In this document: positions 27,801-40,700 of the stretch, piece by piece
How the letters are laid out: the number at the start of each line of letters is the position of its first letter
Numbering within the stretch: the stretch's first letter is position 1
DNA from: Owenia fusiformis
Taxonomy: Eukaryota; Annelida; Polychaeta; Sabellida; Oweniidae
Reading direction: 5' to 3'
NCBI GenBank assembly: GCA_903813345.2
Contig: CAIIXF020000011.1
Span: 23,045,754-23,109,753, forward strand
Length of the DNA: 64,000 nucleotides
The notes under the pieces: generated by a model
Told to the model about the DNA's origin: nothing
Seen by the model: the letters and a program-made list of their open reading frames with translations, nothing else
Database searches by the model: none
Position numbers and translations under genes: made by a program

Positions 27801-28755
27801 CACCGTTTCGACACCGTTCTGGCACCGAAACTTTTCGACACCAAAATTTGCCACTGGACTATTCAGTCCATTTGGCACCGAAACGGCGTCGAAAATCAGA
27901 TTGCATTTTTGGGGTGTACCCCAAGATTTTGAGGGATTTTCTCATATTTCCCTGTTATTTTATGTAGTTTGTCATTCATCATGTTTGGGTGTTCAAAGAA
28001 AATGGATATTTGTGTCTCAATGACTCAACAAACTTTTAATAGATGGAGTTTTACACTACCTTCTCGTTCCTTAGCCATTCTGGCTTCCTTTTCCTTCCTC
28101 TGTTGGTCAGCTAATATTTGACGACGTCTCTCTAGCTCATAAGCACCTTTGTCAAAGTTCTCTTTACGTTTGTCTTCAAATGTTACGGCTGCAAATAATG
28201 CAATAGTTGTTGGTTTATAATCATTCTGAAGCTAGTTACTCTTAAGTCTGTTTATGTATGAACCATTAGTCAGACAATCATATTTGGCCTAGGTTATATA
28301 TTTAGATCACTTCTTGTGTGTTTTTGTTTTGAATTTATTAGATGCTTTCATAACTTTCTGGAGTGTAATGTGAAAACTCTTTGACATTAACTGAATCAAG
28401 ATGGATTAGGTCTAGTTCAACAGTAGATAACTGATGTGATAGGTTTGACCACAACTAATGAATAAAGCCAAATCTTCACATTCCACAAATATCAACTCAA
28501 TCCTTAATATACGAAAAGTAATATTGGCTCCTTGGTACCAAATACTTTCTCCAGATTTTCTCCAACTGCCTTACATTTAAGTTGGTAATATTTATTTCTC
28601 ACATTAGAGAACATGCCACATGCTTCATACACTTTCATATTTACACTGTAACAAGGGCATTCTTTCTAATAAGTAGTGACCCAAAGGAGAACCATGCACA
28701 AACCACCTTCTAATCATGACCACATGCTTTCATTTTCGAATTCTTGTCTACTAAA

Positions 28756-28787
<32 letters not shown>

Positions 28788-31700
28788 TTATTTATTCACA
28801 GTAAAACATTTTGTTTACAGTATATTTGATTTCTTAGTCACTTATATAAATACATAATACTTATTGATTATGAATGGTACGGGGGCACCAGTATTATATG
28901 AAAAATAAAAATAGCTTAAAATGTGAGTGGTCTTCAGTTTTCTTCATTTTTTTGTATACATCCTGAGTTTTGTCCATAGAATGTCATGTGTTTTATTTTT
29001 TGCGCATGTACTTTCTATAAGTTCATCATTTGTTGCATAGTTTCTCCATTCTGTCATGTTGGGGCGGTTCTTTTTCATTTTACACTTGTAGATATATGTT
29101 TTTTGTTTCAGGTGCAGTAAGATGTCTTCAGGTTGGCTGTTTGTTCCAAGAAGAAAACTATCTCGTTTCGGGATATCTTCTTTCAATATACTGCTGCATT
29201 GTTTTAGGAATTCTTTTACAACTACGCAGTCATATAATCCATGTTCTATCGTGTCCAGTTCCTCCTTACACAGATCGCAGATTGGGGAAGATACGTTGGG
29301 TATCTTCATTTCAAATAAGCCTTTGTTGAAGTATATGATTCTCGATATGAGCTTGTATTGGAAACAAATATGTCTGATGTTAACTGTTAGTTTCCTTGTG
29401 TTTAGGTATATTTTTTTCCAGGTTATATTCCGGTTTTGTAGCTTTTCTTCCCACTTCTCCTGTGTCGTTATTGCTGGGTTTAGTATATTGTTCTTTTTTA
29501 GTAGGTATTTGTATGTCATCTTGTTTGGTGACTTTGTGAACCATTCCTTAATGCTTGGCTCCGAGTCTTGTGTACTTTTGTCCTTCATTTGATCTTTCCA
29601 TTCTTTTGGTATTGCTGATGTCACTTTTATGACATCCAGAAAACATATGGTTTGAAAGTTGTACTTTCTGATGATCTGTTCTCTTGACATTGGTTTATCT
29701 TTATCGAATATATCTTGAATGGTGTGAATACCATGTTCTTGCCATGTTTTGAAATTCATCACCTGTCCACCTGATTTTATACAGTCATTGTTCCATATGT
29801 TGGATTCTTTGGGGCATTTTATTTGTCTTGTTGATTCAAACTTTAGGTTACACCAGTTTTTGTAGCAGTGCATTAAGGAATTCAGTTGGAGCCTATTTAT
29901 CTCTTTGTTGTCTTCTTTGAGATTATACTCCCATATTTTTTCTTCATTTAAGTTCTTGATATAATTTTTCCATATGTTTTTCCATTTCCCTTTACAGTTT
30001 TCATCCATTAGTTTCTTGATTCATTTAAGGTTTAAGTTGCGTATATATGTTTTAATATGAATCATTTCGAGGCCTCCCTCTTCATATGAGTTCATAAGGA
30101 CCCTTCTTTTAATTTTGTCTGGTTTATTGCTCCAAATGAATTTAAAGAGGATATCTTCAATTTCCTTGATAGTGTTTTCTGGTGGGTTGAGTATGGAGGA
30201 CATGTATGTAATCTGTGCAATAAGCAGGGCCTTTGTAACAGCTATCTTTCCTATAATGGTTATGTTCCTTGGGGTCCAACTTTTTATAATGTTATTTATT
30301 CTCAGAATGGCTTTTGGAAAATTCAGATCGTTAATATCTCTCCCGTCCAGCGGTATAGTAATTCCCAGAACATTTATTTCATCTCTCTTGATGGCAAGAT
30401 TCAAGGTGTGACAGTCTTCTTCCGTTTTGTCTTGATCTACGTTGCTTCCAATTGTTGCTATTTCTGTTTTGGTGACATTGATGTTAAGTCCGGAACAAGC
30501 TCCGAAAGTTTTAAAGATATCTAGTGCTTTTTTAGTGATTGGGTGTTTTTTAGCAAGAGGCATGTGTCATCCGCATATTGCGATATCTTTGCTTGTTCTC
30601 CTGGTATGTTCACTCCTTCTATGTCCTTGTTAACGCGAATATTTGTTCCTAGAATTTCAACACAAATTGTGAAAAGGTAAGGGCTAAGTGGGCACCCTTG
30701 CCTCACTCCTCTTTCTAGAGAAAAGTAGTTTGATGAGTAGCCATTGTTCATGATGCAACTTTCTATTGATTTGTAAAAAGTTTGAATCCATTTTATTATT
30801 GAGGGGCCAAATCCAAAGTATGAAAGTGTTTTTTCTATAAAAGACCATTCTAGAGTATCGAAGGCTTTTTCAAAGTCAATGAAAGCTAGTATCCCAGGTT
30901 GGTTTGTCTTCTTTAGGTGTTCCATTGTGTCTATGATTAAGCGGATGTTTTCCCCTATGTATCGTCCTTTTATAAACCCAGTTTGGTCTTCTTGTATGAT
31001 GTGTTTTAAAGTTTGCTTGATCCTTTCTGCTATACATTTTGTGGCTATTTTGTAGTCGGAGTTTAGTAAGGAGATTGGCCTCCAATTTTTTAGCTGTTTA
31101 TGATCTCTGTCCTTCTTTGGAAGGAGGGTTATGATACCTCTTCTTTGTTCGTTTGATAATTCCCCGTTTTGATATGCTGTATTTAAGCTGTTTACAAGTA
31201 AGGTTATTACTTCATCTACCAGGGCTTTGTAAAATTCATTTGTGAGGCCATCTGACCCCGGTGACTTATTTCTTTTGAGATTTTTGATTTGGTCCTTTAT
31301 CTCTGTTTCTGTTATTTTCCCTTCACATTTGTTTTTCATGTCTATATCTAGAGATTTTATTGATTTTTCCTTGGGAAAGAACTTATTTCTGGCGTCCTCA
31401 GTGAAGTTAGGTTTTTGTGAAGTATATAGTTTTTTATAAAATTTCACTTGCTCCGTAGCTATATCCTTTTGGCTTGTTATTGTTTTGTTCTCTTCTGTCA
31501 TTAACTTTGTCATGGTTTTATTAGCATAGTTTCTTTTCTCTAATTTTAGGAAGTAGCTACTGTGTCGTTCTCCTTCTTCGTTCCATCTTACTTTTGACCT
31601 CAGTATGGCTCCTTTTGCCTTCTCTTCTTTTATCTGGTCCAATTCTTCTTGGATTGTGTTTCTTTCTCTTGTCAGCTCTTGTTTTAAGTTTTGTGGGCTA

Positions 31701-34700
31701 TCATCTATCTTTCTTTGCAATTCTTGCAGGTTTTTGATTTTTTTTATTATGTAGGCGTCTGTTCTTTTTTTCTTCTCTCTTGAGAATTTCATTGTTTCTG
31801 TTTTTATAATGTACTTTATGTATTCCCATAATTGTTGCGGGTCCATGGCTTTGTTTTCCTCTGATGTTTGTCTTATTATAGTTTTGATATGTGTTAAATA
31901 GTCTTTGTCAGATAGCATACGGTTGTTGAATTTCCACAGTCCCGGGCCTCTTTTATTGTCTGAGAGACGTATATTCATTTCGACAATGTGGTGATCTGTT
32001 ATCTTGATTGGTGGACATTTGTCAATTTTAATTTTTTCAACCGCCGAGTTTAAGTGGTTTGAGATTAGAAAGTAATCAAGTCTTGATTTTATAGTTTCCG
32101 CTGGGTTTTCCCATGTAAATTCTTTTTTGTCCTTGTTTCGTTGTCTCCATATGTCACACAAGTCTTGTTCTTCTGCGATGTCCTTAATTCTCTTCCTTGT
32201 TTTTATTTGAGTCTCTCGCTCTTGGCCTCCAATCTTGTCTAATATTGGGTTTATTGTTACATTAAAATCGCCACCGAGTATTAGTTTGTAATTTGGTTGT
32301 TCCATTAGTTTTTTGTGAAGTTTCTCAAAAAGTGCGTTATTCGCAGTGTCGTTGTTATGTCCATATATGTTTACAAGTGTTATAGGGATGTCTTGTATTT
32401 TGCATTGTAAGATGATGAACCTTCCCTCTTTGTCTATTTCTGAGTTTTCAATCTTTATTTCCGCTCTTGGTGAGATGAGGATGCCAACGCCAGCTGACGT
32501 TGTAGAGTAGTCTGAGAAGAAAGCTTCCATGTCAGCTTCGTCTTTCCATCTGAGTATATGGTCTTTCCCACTGTGTGTCTCTTGCAAGAAAGCTACATCA
32601 TAATTTTCTTTTGCATATAAAAATAGTTTTTTCCTTTTGATATCATTCTGAAGACCTCTCACATTTATTGTGCCTATCCTAATTGATGCGCTGGCTTATT
32701 TTTCAAATGCTTTTGGCCCCCTTTTAACATAATATATTGATCTGTTTTTTGTTTTTTGTGAAACATTGAAACCTTAATGGTTTCTAAAAAAGTATAGAAA
32801 AAATGCATGAGAATGCTGAAAATGATACTAGATAGACCGTTTGACCCAAATATTTCGGACGTCTATTTAAGGATAGTAGTTCTTAATTAATTTTTTTTTA
32901 AAGTTCGCGTTTGTGTACTCCGGCGTTTTCTAGGCTTAGATCAACTTTAGATATATGTGGACCTCATATTTTGTTTTACTACTAAGATATTATTTTTGGT
33001 TTCATTATCATAGACGTCATATTATCGTCATATTATCGCCACGTGCAAGTCCATGCCGGGTATCCCATTTAAAAGCGCTTTGGAGTTGTTTTTTTTAAAG
33101 TCGAGATTGTTACCATCGCACGCTAGATTCTTGAAAATGGATTTCTTTGAAAAACTCTAACTGTGATCGGAAAAGTACGTTTGGTCTGAGTTAAATTACG
33201 TGAAAGATTGGAATTATTGAGCATGGGCTGGCGAGTGGCGATGTAAGCATAACTTGGTATGTTCGAAAGTTGATTAGAAAAAATACGGAAAATATAGCAT
33301 TGTGAATCGAAAAAGGGTCCCTGACATGGTAGACTAGCTATAGGCCCAGCTTTGTAAGGTCTGTAACTTCCCGTGGTTCGTCGCTTTCTTTACTTTTAAC
33401 AAATACGCTGCCTCTGTACGACCAGATTTTGTGTAATTTGTTTTCTTTCTTCATTTTTCTTCCCTCCGCCATGATTTTTGCCAGTTTTGGTGGTAGTTCT
33501 TCGTTAATGTAGATCTTTTCTTTTTGCTTGTAAAGTTTTTCTCGGCATTTGAAAAAAGATATTCTGTCTGCCATGTTGTTGAATCTTACTGTGGTTGGTC
33601 TGTCTTTTCCGCTTGTATACGTCCCATTTCTGTATATTGTAAAATCTGTTATGTCAAGTTTGTGGTCTAGTTTCTTTGCTGCGAACATAACTAACTTGTT
33701 TGCTAGGTTTTCTTTGTGTTCATCAGGGAGTCCAATAATTCTGAGTTGTAGAGAGAGTCTTTGGTTTTGTTCGTATTGCAATTGTTTTTCGAGATCGATC
33801 ACCTTATCGTTTGTTTTAGTGATTTCTGTGTCTAGTTGTGTTATTTTGGCTTCTTGTTCCTTTAGGAGTGGCTTTAAAGCTGTCTTGAGCGTGTCCTGAA
33901 AGTCTTCTTGTTGTATAACTTTTTTAAAATTTGCCTGGAACAGGTCCGGGAAAATGGTCAGAAAATCTTCCTTTGTCAAGGCTGGCATTTCTTTTTTCTC
34001 TCGTTTTTCCTTGGGTTTCAGTTCTTGAATTGCGTCTGTGTACTCCTCGTCTTCAATCTGATTTCTTTTTCGTTTTATGTAATTATCCAAGCTTGTTTGT
34101 TTTGTTTCTTCCATTTGTTGCACGCAGTTTCTGGGATAGATTGTTTGTTTGGATTTTTCCAGTAACCGGATGTTTACAAACAATCGACTACTTCCGGTTT
34201 GATTGTCATTTTCTCCCGGGTCACTTTACCGTCTTATTTCGTTCGTTTGCTGTTTAGATTTCGTCTGAATTTTGTTTAAAAGTCTTCTATAGCTGTCTAT
34301 GCGTTGTTTTATCCAGTTTATATAGTCGATAGCATCTTTTGTCCTACTTTATTTGGTCATAACTGACCTCCTAGTATTTTTCTGTTCTCATCGTTTCGTC
34401 GCTAAGCAACCAGTCTACTAAAGTTGGTAAATACATGCAAAGCTTATAAGAGTCCGTATTGTCTCTATTTCTTTTTAAGCTTGAGATTAAGTCTGCTTTC
34501 AAAAATACAATATCAAATAGAGGTCGGTTAATATACAATTGATCATACAAATATCCTATGACATTTAGTGACATTCCTCGAATATTTTCACCGATATGCC
34601 TCTGGAATCCCTGTTTCCATCCATGATCCTCTCAGACCCCATAATAGGTACTTTATTCATCTATTTATCCAAGTCACAGAATTTCAAAGGAGATTCCCTA

Positions 34701-37700
34701 ATATGATCCATGATCCATTTGAGGAGCCCATATTATAAGCACTTTGTTCACCTATTTGTCTGAGTCACAGAATTTCAAAGGTTTTATCGGAAATTCCTAA
34801 TAATGGTCCATGACTCTCTCAGAACCCACATTAGGTACTTTGTCTTCCTATATGTTCAAGACACAGAAATTTCAAAGGAGGTTTTATCCCAGATCCCTAA
34901 TATGGTTCATGACCCTCTCAGAGCCCATATTAAGTACTTTGTCCACCTATTTGTTCAAGACACAGAAATTTCAAAGGAGGTTTTATCCCAGATCCCTAAT
35001 ATGGTTCATGACCCTCTCAGAGCCCATATTAGGTACTTTGTCCACCTGTTTGTTCAAGTCAAAGAAATTTCAAAGGAGGTTTTATCCCAGATCCCTAATA
35101 TGGTTCATGACCCTCTCAGAGCCCATATTAGGCACTTACCTGACACTTGTACAGCTGCCTCTTCCTCCAAAGTGGCTGGTTGTGGGGGTAATTCAGGGGG
35201 AGCCATAGAGGCAAACTTGGCCCCACCGAAACCCCCTCCTAAGAGTCCACTGAATGCATCTGGCTGACCTAGTAAAGAGTAGAGTGAGGAGCTAGTAGGA
35301 CCCATTTGGAAGATATCATTTTAGTTGTATATGTATTATAAGGCACTAGAAATGGTACTGTTCTTTAACAAGGAAACAAAAGTTTCAAAATGAGAAAATT
35401 GAGTGTTGCCTGCTGCTTGTGAAACCCATGTCTCAGAATACAGAAAAATTTATTCACAAGCACTTTATGGGAAAAATGAAAAGATGCCAAATGTCAAAAA
35501 ATAAAGCCATAACATGGCAAAACCAATCAGATCACATATTCTCTTAGTTCAATTATGTTATCAGTTTCGAGTCGACATATAGCAAGACACACCCAAGTTC
35601 ATAGAAATATCCATGATACCTTCCAAACCTAATCCCATATTAGTTGGGGTGAATTTCATTGCGAAATACCAATTAGTAAAAATATAGTGAAGAGACATGC
35701 AATCAGATGGAATTCAAGATCATTACATGCATTTTAGTTGAAAAATTATAGTCCTGCATCAATACCCTGTAAATTATCCCCCCACTATATTTCCTCTCTC
35801 ACAGGGAAGGAAGGGGGTGGTAGGGTCTTGAAGTAGGACTAGTATTGTCATTTGCAATATTAGTAATAATCTGTATACGGTATAACCTTTTGTGTGTACA
35901 TGAACAGCTCTTAAGTGAACACCTCATTGTGATCATTTTTAGTGGCACAAAGCAGTATTCACTTTAAACAGGTTTCACGTAATAATTACCTCCCATGTGA
36001 TGAAGTTTTGAGATGGCACTAGCCATGTGCAACCTGAGATTTGAGTAATAGAAAATTGAGGTTAATTTTTCACCAAAGACACCACTTCCTGTGGAAAATA
36101 CCGTTTATTTGTCTGGGCAAAATGTTAGCGGAGGAAAATATGCATTAAATGTGAAGGTACCTGATGGAGCTGCTGGTTGTGCTGGGGCACCACCAGGTGG
36201 AGCTGCTGCTAATCCCGGCACAGCACCAGCTTGAGGGGCAGCCATGTTTATTCCACTTCCAGCCCGGCCACGTCTGAAAATAAAATGGGCACATCAAACT
36301 GATAGAAATAATTTAGCCTTTTTTTAAATCCAAACTAAACTTCTAGTTCTGATGAACAGTTAATTGACTTTTTTATGTGAGAGTATCAAATATATGAACA
36401 TCCACTTAATTAAACCCAGTTACAGAAACTATACATTGAAACATTCGTACCTATAAGATGGCGGAATAAGGTCGGGTGGTAATTTCAACGGTAACTGCTG
36501 ACCACTTTTCGCCATGTCTATTAAATGCATAGCAAGACAAAACTCCTCAGATGTCAACTTCCCATCTTTATCAATGTCTGATAATTGCCAAACTTGGGCA
36601 AGAACTTGTTGTGGTAGTTGAGTTTGCATTAATATTCCCCGTGCCTCAGCACCTAGTAGAAATCCTCGACGCATACGATCGTACTGGTTAAATGACTGAT
36701 TGTATTTTAGCTTCATCTGCTGGGGGATTGCCCAATCTCCACTTCCTGAGCCTGATCTACTCCTGCAATATTGAAAAAATGATTAAAAGACAGGTTATTA
36801 GAATTATTTAAAAAAAAGGCATTAACATGTAAATTGCAAAATGTCACCACCTGCTAATTGACCACTATTTGCTACAGATGCTGACCATAAAATAAAGTGT
36901 GAGAAAGGATTAAGCAAAGAATAAATGGTGAAAGGAGTTTGCAACTTAAATTATACAGAAAAGATCTATGGTCAAAAAATGAGAAACATCACACAATAAT
37001 ATGTAAAACACCACAAGTAAAAATCTTGATTATATTTTACATAATCTTTACCTCTGATCTAGTGGAAATGTCCCGGTATGCCCTGCTGCCATTTTGGTTG
37101 GGGATCCAAATCCTCCGGGCAAGGTTCCAGTACCCATCACGCCTGGCATCCCTGCACCCATCATAGCACCTCCATTGGGCATTCCCATCATCCTCTGCTG
37201 TGGTTGGGCTGCTGGGAAACCACCAGCCATGCCTGAAATGAAATAATGTCTTATTGTAAGGAGGTTAAGTTAGCATGGACTTAAAAAATACAAATGTGCT
37301 ATAATATGGTTGGTCCCCTTTATGGCCATAACTTGATAAATTGATGATAAAGGTATGAGGAAAATAGTTAAGATTACAAACCCTGAATAAACCAATTTGG
37401 CTGTAGACAATAGTCCTTAAGGTCACAAAATTGTAATAAATATTAAATTTCTATGTTGAGTCAAACTCAAAGTTCTGTATAAAAACACGTAATATTCTGG
37501 CAAAAAATATTGACATATTCTAAGTGACCTCATTTCTTACAAAAATAATTCAACAATGTTTTTCTCTTAAACCAATTATTGAAAACATTCTGTAAATAAA
37601 CACGGTCCTTAATTACCAGAAGTAAAAAACAAGTTCAACTTGGCTCTAAATGACAACATAAACTTAGTGTATTATTGTACATATCATAGAGTTAGCAAAT

Positions 37701-40700
37701 ATGAAATTGTGCATGTTCATTTTTTCATTTGACTGTTTTTCCAAATAAAACAAGGCATTAACATGCACAATGTCACCACCTGCCATTTGTTACAGATGCA
37801 GAACACTGACTGCCAATAGCAGAACACCATCCACAAAAAAGTTGGAGGAATATGGAAGAAAATGCAAAAACCAAAAATTTAAATCTGCGTCCCTTGGTAC
37901 GTGGTAAGTCAGATATTTTTTTCATCCCAAGATTAAAATTTTTGGCGTTAATGACATCTGTTATAACAATGTGGTGGTGACATAAAAACTGGTTGGCAGT
38001 TTCTATATTCACTCTCTCAGTCTTACCCATTGGCTGTGCAGGAAATCCCCCACCCCCAACTGAAGTGACTGGATCCATGGTCATTGAGGCTGGTAGGGTC
38101 TTGGGCAGCTGGAACCCTTGCAGTTTCTTCTTGATGAGTGACATAGCAATGGAGAATTCTTTCTTGTCCATCTTGCCATCAGCGTTTAGGTCTGCTAGGC
38201 CCCTGTGAGAAGTGAATATAGAATCACTCGCTTGTTTCCTCTTTTTCATTGTTATTAATTATTTACTAAGTCACATTACAAATACATTTAAAATACATTT
38301 GTATTATCAATTATAAAATGGTTTCAAAAATTTTCTTTTTGTGTAAAATACAATCTTATTGTTAGCTTTCTTCTTAAAAGAGTGTATTTGTATCTTGACA
38401 AATAAATTAGCCATGAATTAACTCAGTCTAGTTGGTGGGAAATTGGGTCACATTTTTAGTACAACTTTCTTTTGTATAAAAATGAATTGTCATATATAGT
38501 CAGGTTCTAGTACATACCATATTTGGCCTAGGACTGGTGGTGGAAGACCGGACTGGAGAAAGAAATTTCGAGCTTGTTCTCCTAGAAATAAAAAGACAAT
38601 CAATTTTCACAAAATATTTTAGCAAAATAGCCTGTCGTATTGATGAATTTTGCACCTGCTGAAATCACAATTTCCAATTATTTTTTCTGATGTATTTTTC
38701 CCAATGAAACATCTGAAGCCTAATGTATAACATGTCGCAAAATGCAGAGATGGTCTGAGAAACAGAATGACAAACTCTTGTTATATACTTCATGTCCATC
38801 AAATCTTACCTGTGATAAAGCCCTGCATTGGTTTCAACTGGAAGAACTGGCTGTCATATCACAAAATGACAAACACTTCTATATACTTTATGTTTAACTC
38901 AAATCTTACCTGTGATAAAGTCCTGCATTGGTTTCAACTGGAAGAACTGGCTGTCATGTCACAAAATGACAAACACTTCTATATACTTTATGTTTAACTT
39001 AAATCTTACCTGTGATAAAGTCCTGCATTGGTTTCAACTGGAAGAACTGGCTGTCATGTCCAGTGTGGGAAATAAGCATTTTTGGTGTCTGGACAAATTT
39101 GTCCAGTCACTTTAAAACACTCTGGACAAATTTTTCTTTGACTGGTCAAAATTTTGACCAGTCAGTTTAAAAAATTAAATGAAATACATACTCCAGGGGG
39201 GAGGGAATAAATCATTCATCTTGCAGTATATAAAAATACATATTAATTAATACTAAAAGTCAAATTAATAACTGTAGAACTTTATTTCATGCATTAGGCC
39301 TATACATGTTGTACATGTTTTAGTGTTACATATTTTTCATTATGAGTTTAAGTTTGTCAATGACTTGTTCTTCGGACATGTCACACTCAGATTCAAATCC
39401 CTCGTCCTCTGACTCATCATCCACTACATCATTCTCAACATTCACATTTGCACCCACATTCACATTCTCATCCTCAGAATCAATCACACAAGCATCCTTA
39501 CCTTCATCCAGTTTCACACTGTCATCTTCCCTTTCCTCTGGTACACTATCATTCACATCAGTACCTGTCCCACCCATATCCCTGTCCTTCATTTTCATTC
39601 TTGTCAGACCAAGTCTCTCCCTTCTCTTACACACTTTCCTCCAATGATCAATGGAATTGTTAGGACTGAATTGATCAATGGCTGGTGTTCCGAGTTTAAC
39701 TTTCATTAAAGCACACAGTTTTTTATTTGACAGTTTTGTCTAGTCTTGCCCAAGTCGGTCTCTTTTATTTATCTTGATTTCTATTATGACCGCCTTGTAC
39801 TCAAGAGAAAGCCACGTGCTTTACCGACCCAATGTTTATGTCGGTAAAATTTGACCAATCAACGACGGTAGCTCATTATTATGCACGGTCAAAAACAAGT
39901 ACACTTTTCACCGGGACTTTTCAGGAACAAATCTTGCACGAATTCATCATGAAAATACAAATATTTTATCAGATAAATATCAATCAGAGTTTAGTGGATG
40001 CCGGAGCATCGATCTGATAACCGGAGGTGAGAAGATTTCAACAATAAACGTTGAAACGATCGCTGAACATGTAGACTGAGATTCAATCCGATCGACGACA
40101 ACATGACCCGCTACATTGGACTAGGTCTTCGTGCATTTTCATCGCGAAATCAGTTTTAAATCAACATTGAATCGCATGATTTAATTTATATTAATGACTC
40201 TTACCTTCCAATGTACATTTAATATAAATTACATAATATTTTGTAAGTTGTAACTCTAACGAAACTCGATCAGATCATTGAATATCAAGTCGTAGATGGG
40301 AAGTTTGTTTTGTTTATGAAGCTCAACCCGATATTGTTTGATTGGTCATTCAGCCTGAAGTCACACGTCGTGTCCACGCGATACCTGTCAATCAATAAGG
40401 TTTCGCGATACCCCTGATAGCGTAGGTATATATGGAAATCTCGAAACCGTTGAATCTTTAGCATAATATCAGCAGAGATGTATTGGATTGTACAAGGCGG
40501 TAGTAATTCAAGATCAGATAAGTAAAATACTGACTTGGGCAAAGCTAAGTTTTGTCCTCCTGTTTGTTTTTGTTAACTTCATTGTAGAGAACCCTCTCTC
40601 AATTGCCTGCACTTGATGCTGGGATAGATCGTATTAGATTTAGCGCCTTGCAAACTGTATGCAGTATTATGTCTACCGCTTCGAAAATCGAATCATTCTG

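Larger units (their letters stand above)
28756..34412 (-). mobile_element. L1/Tx1-like non-LTR retrotransposon, nearly full length
   Basis: About 5.66 kb, in the same orientation as ITSN, within the intron between exons 35140-35268 and 28060-28188. On the minus strand the order is 5'UTR, ORF1 (34114-33338), a 0.64-kb spacer, ORF2 (about 32697-28944), 3'UTR and a poly-A tail of 25 (plus-strand T run 28756-28780). Ten-base GTCTACTAAA repeats flank it. ORF2 has endonuclease and RT domains of L1-clade type. One frameshift and one stop in ORF2 mean this copy is recent but dead. Confidence 0.88.

Noticed and set aside
28756-28780. Poly-T run as a possible Pol III terminator or simple repeat
   Set aside because: Its position at the 3' end of the LINE and next to the target repeat makes it the element's poly-A tail.
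34803-35267. Open frame of 154 codons with repeated [16 protein letters not shown]-type units
   Set aside because: It is the 99-bp tandem array read in frame; frames stay open because the period is divisible by three. The real coding part is the ITSN exon on the other strand at 35140-35268.
39832-40542. Small open frames on both strands in the right part of the 39-41 kb hAT-like element
   Set aside because: No motif of a DDE transposase or any other family; short and without homology that I recognise.
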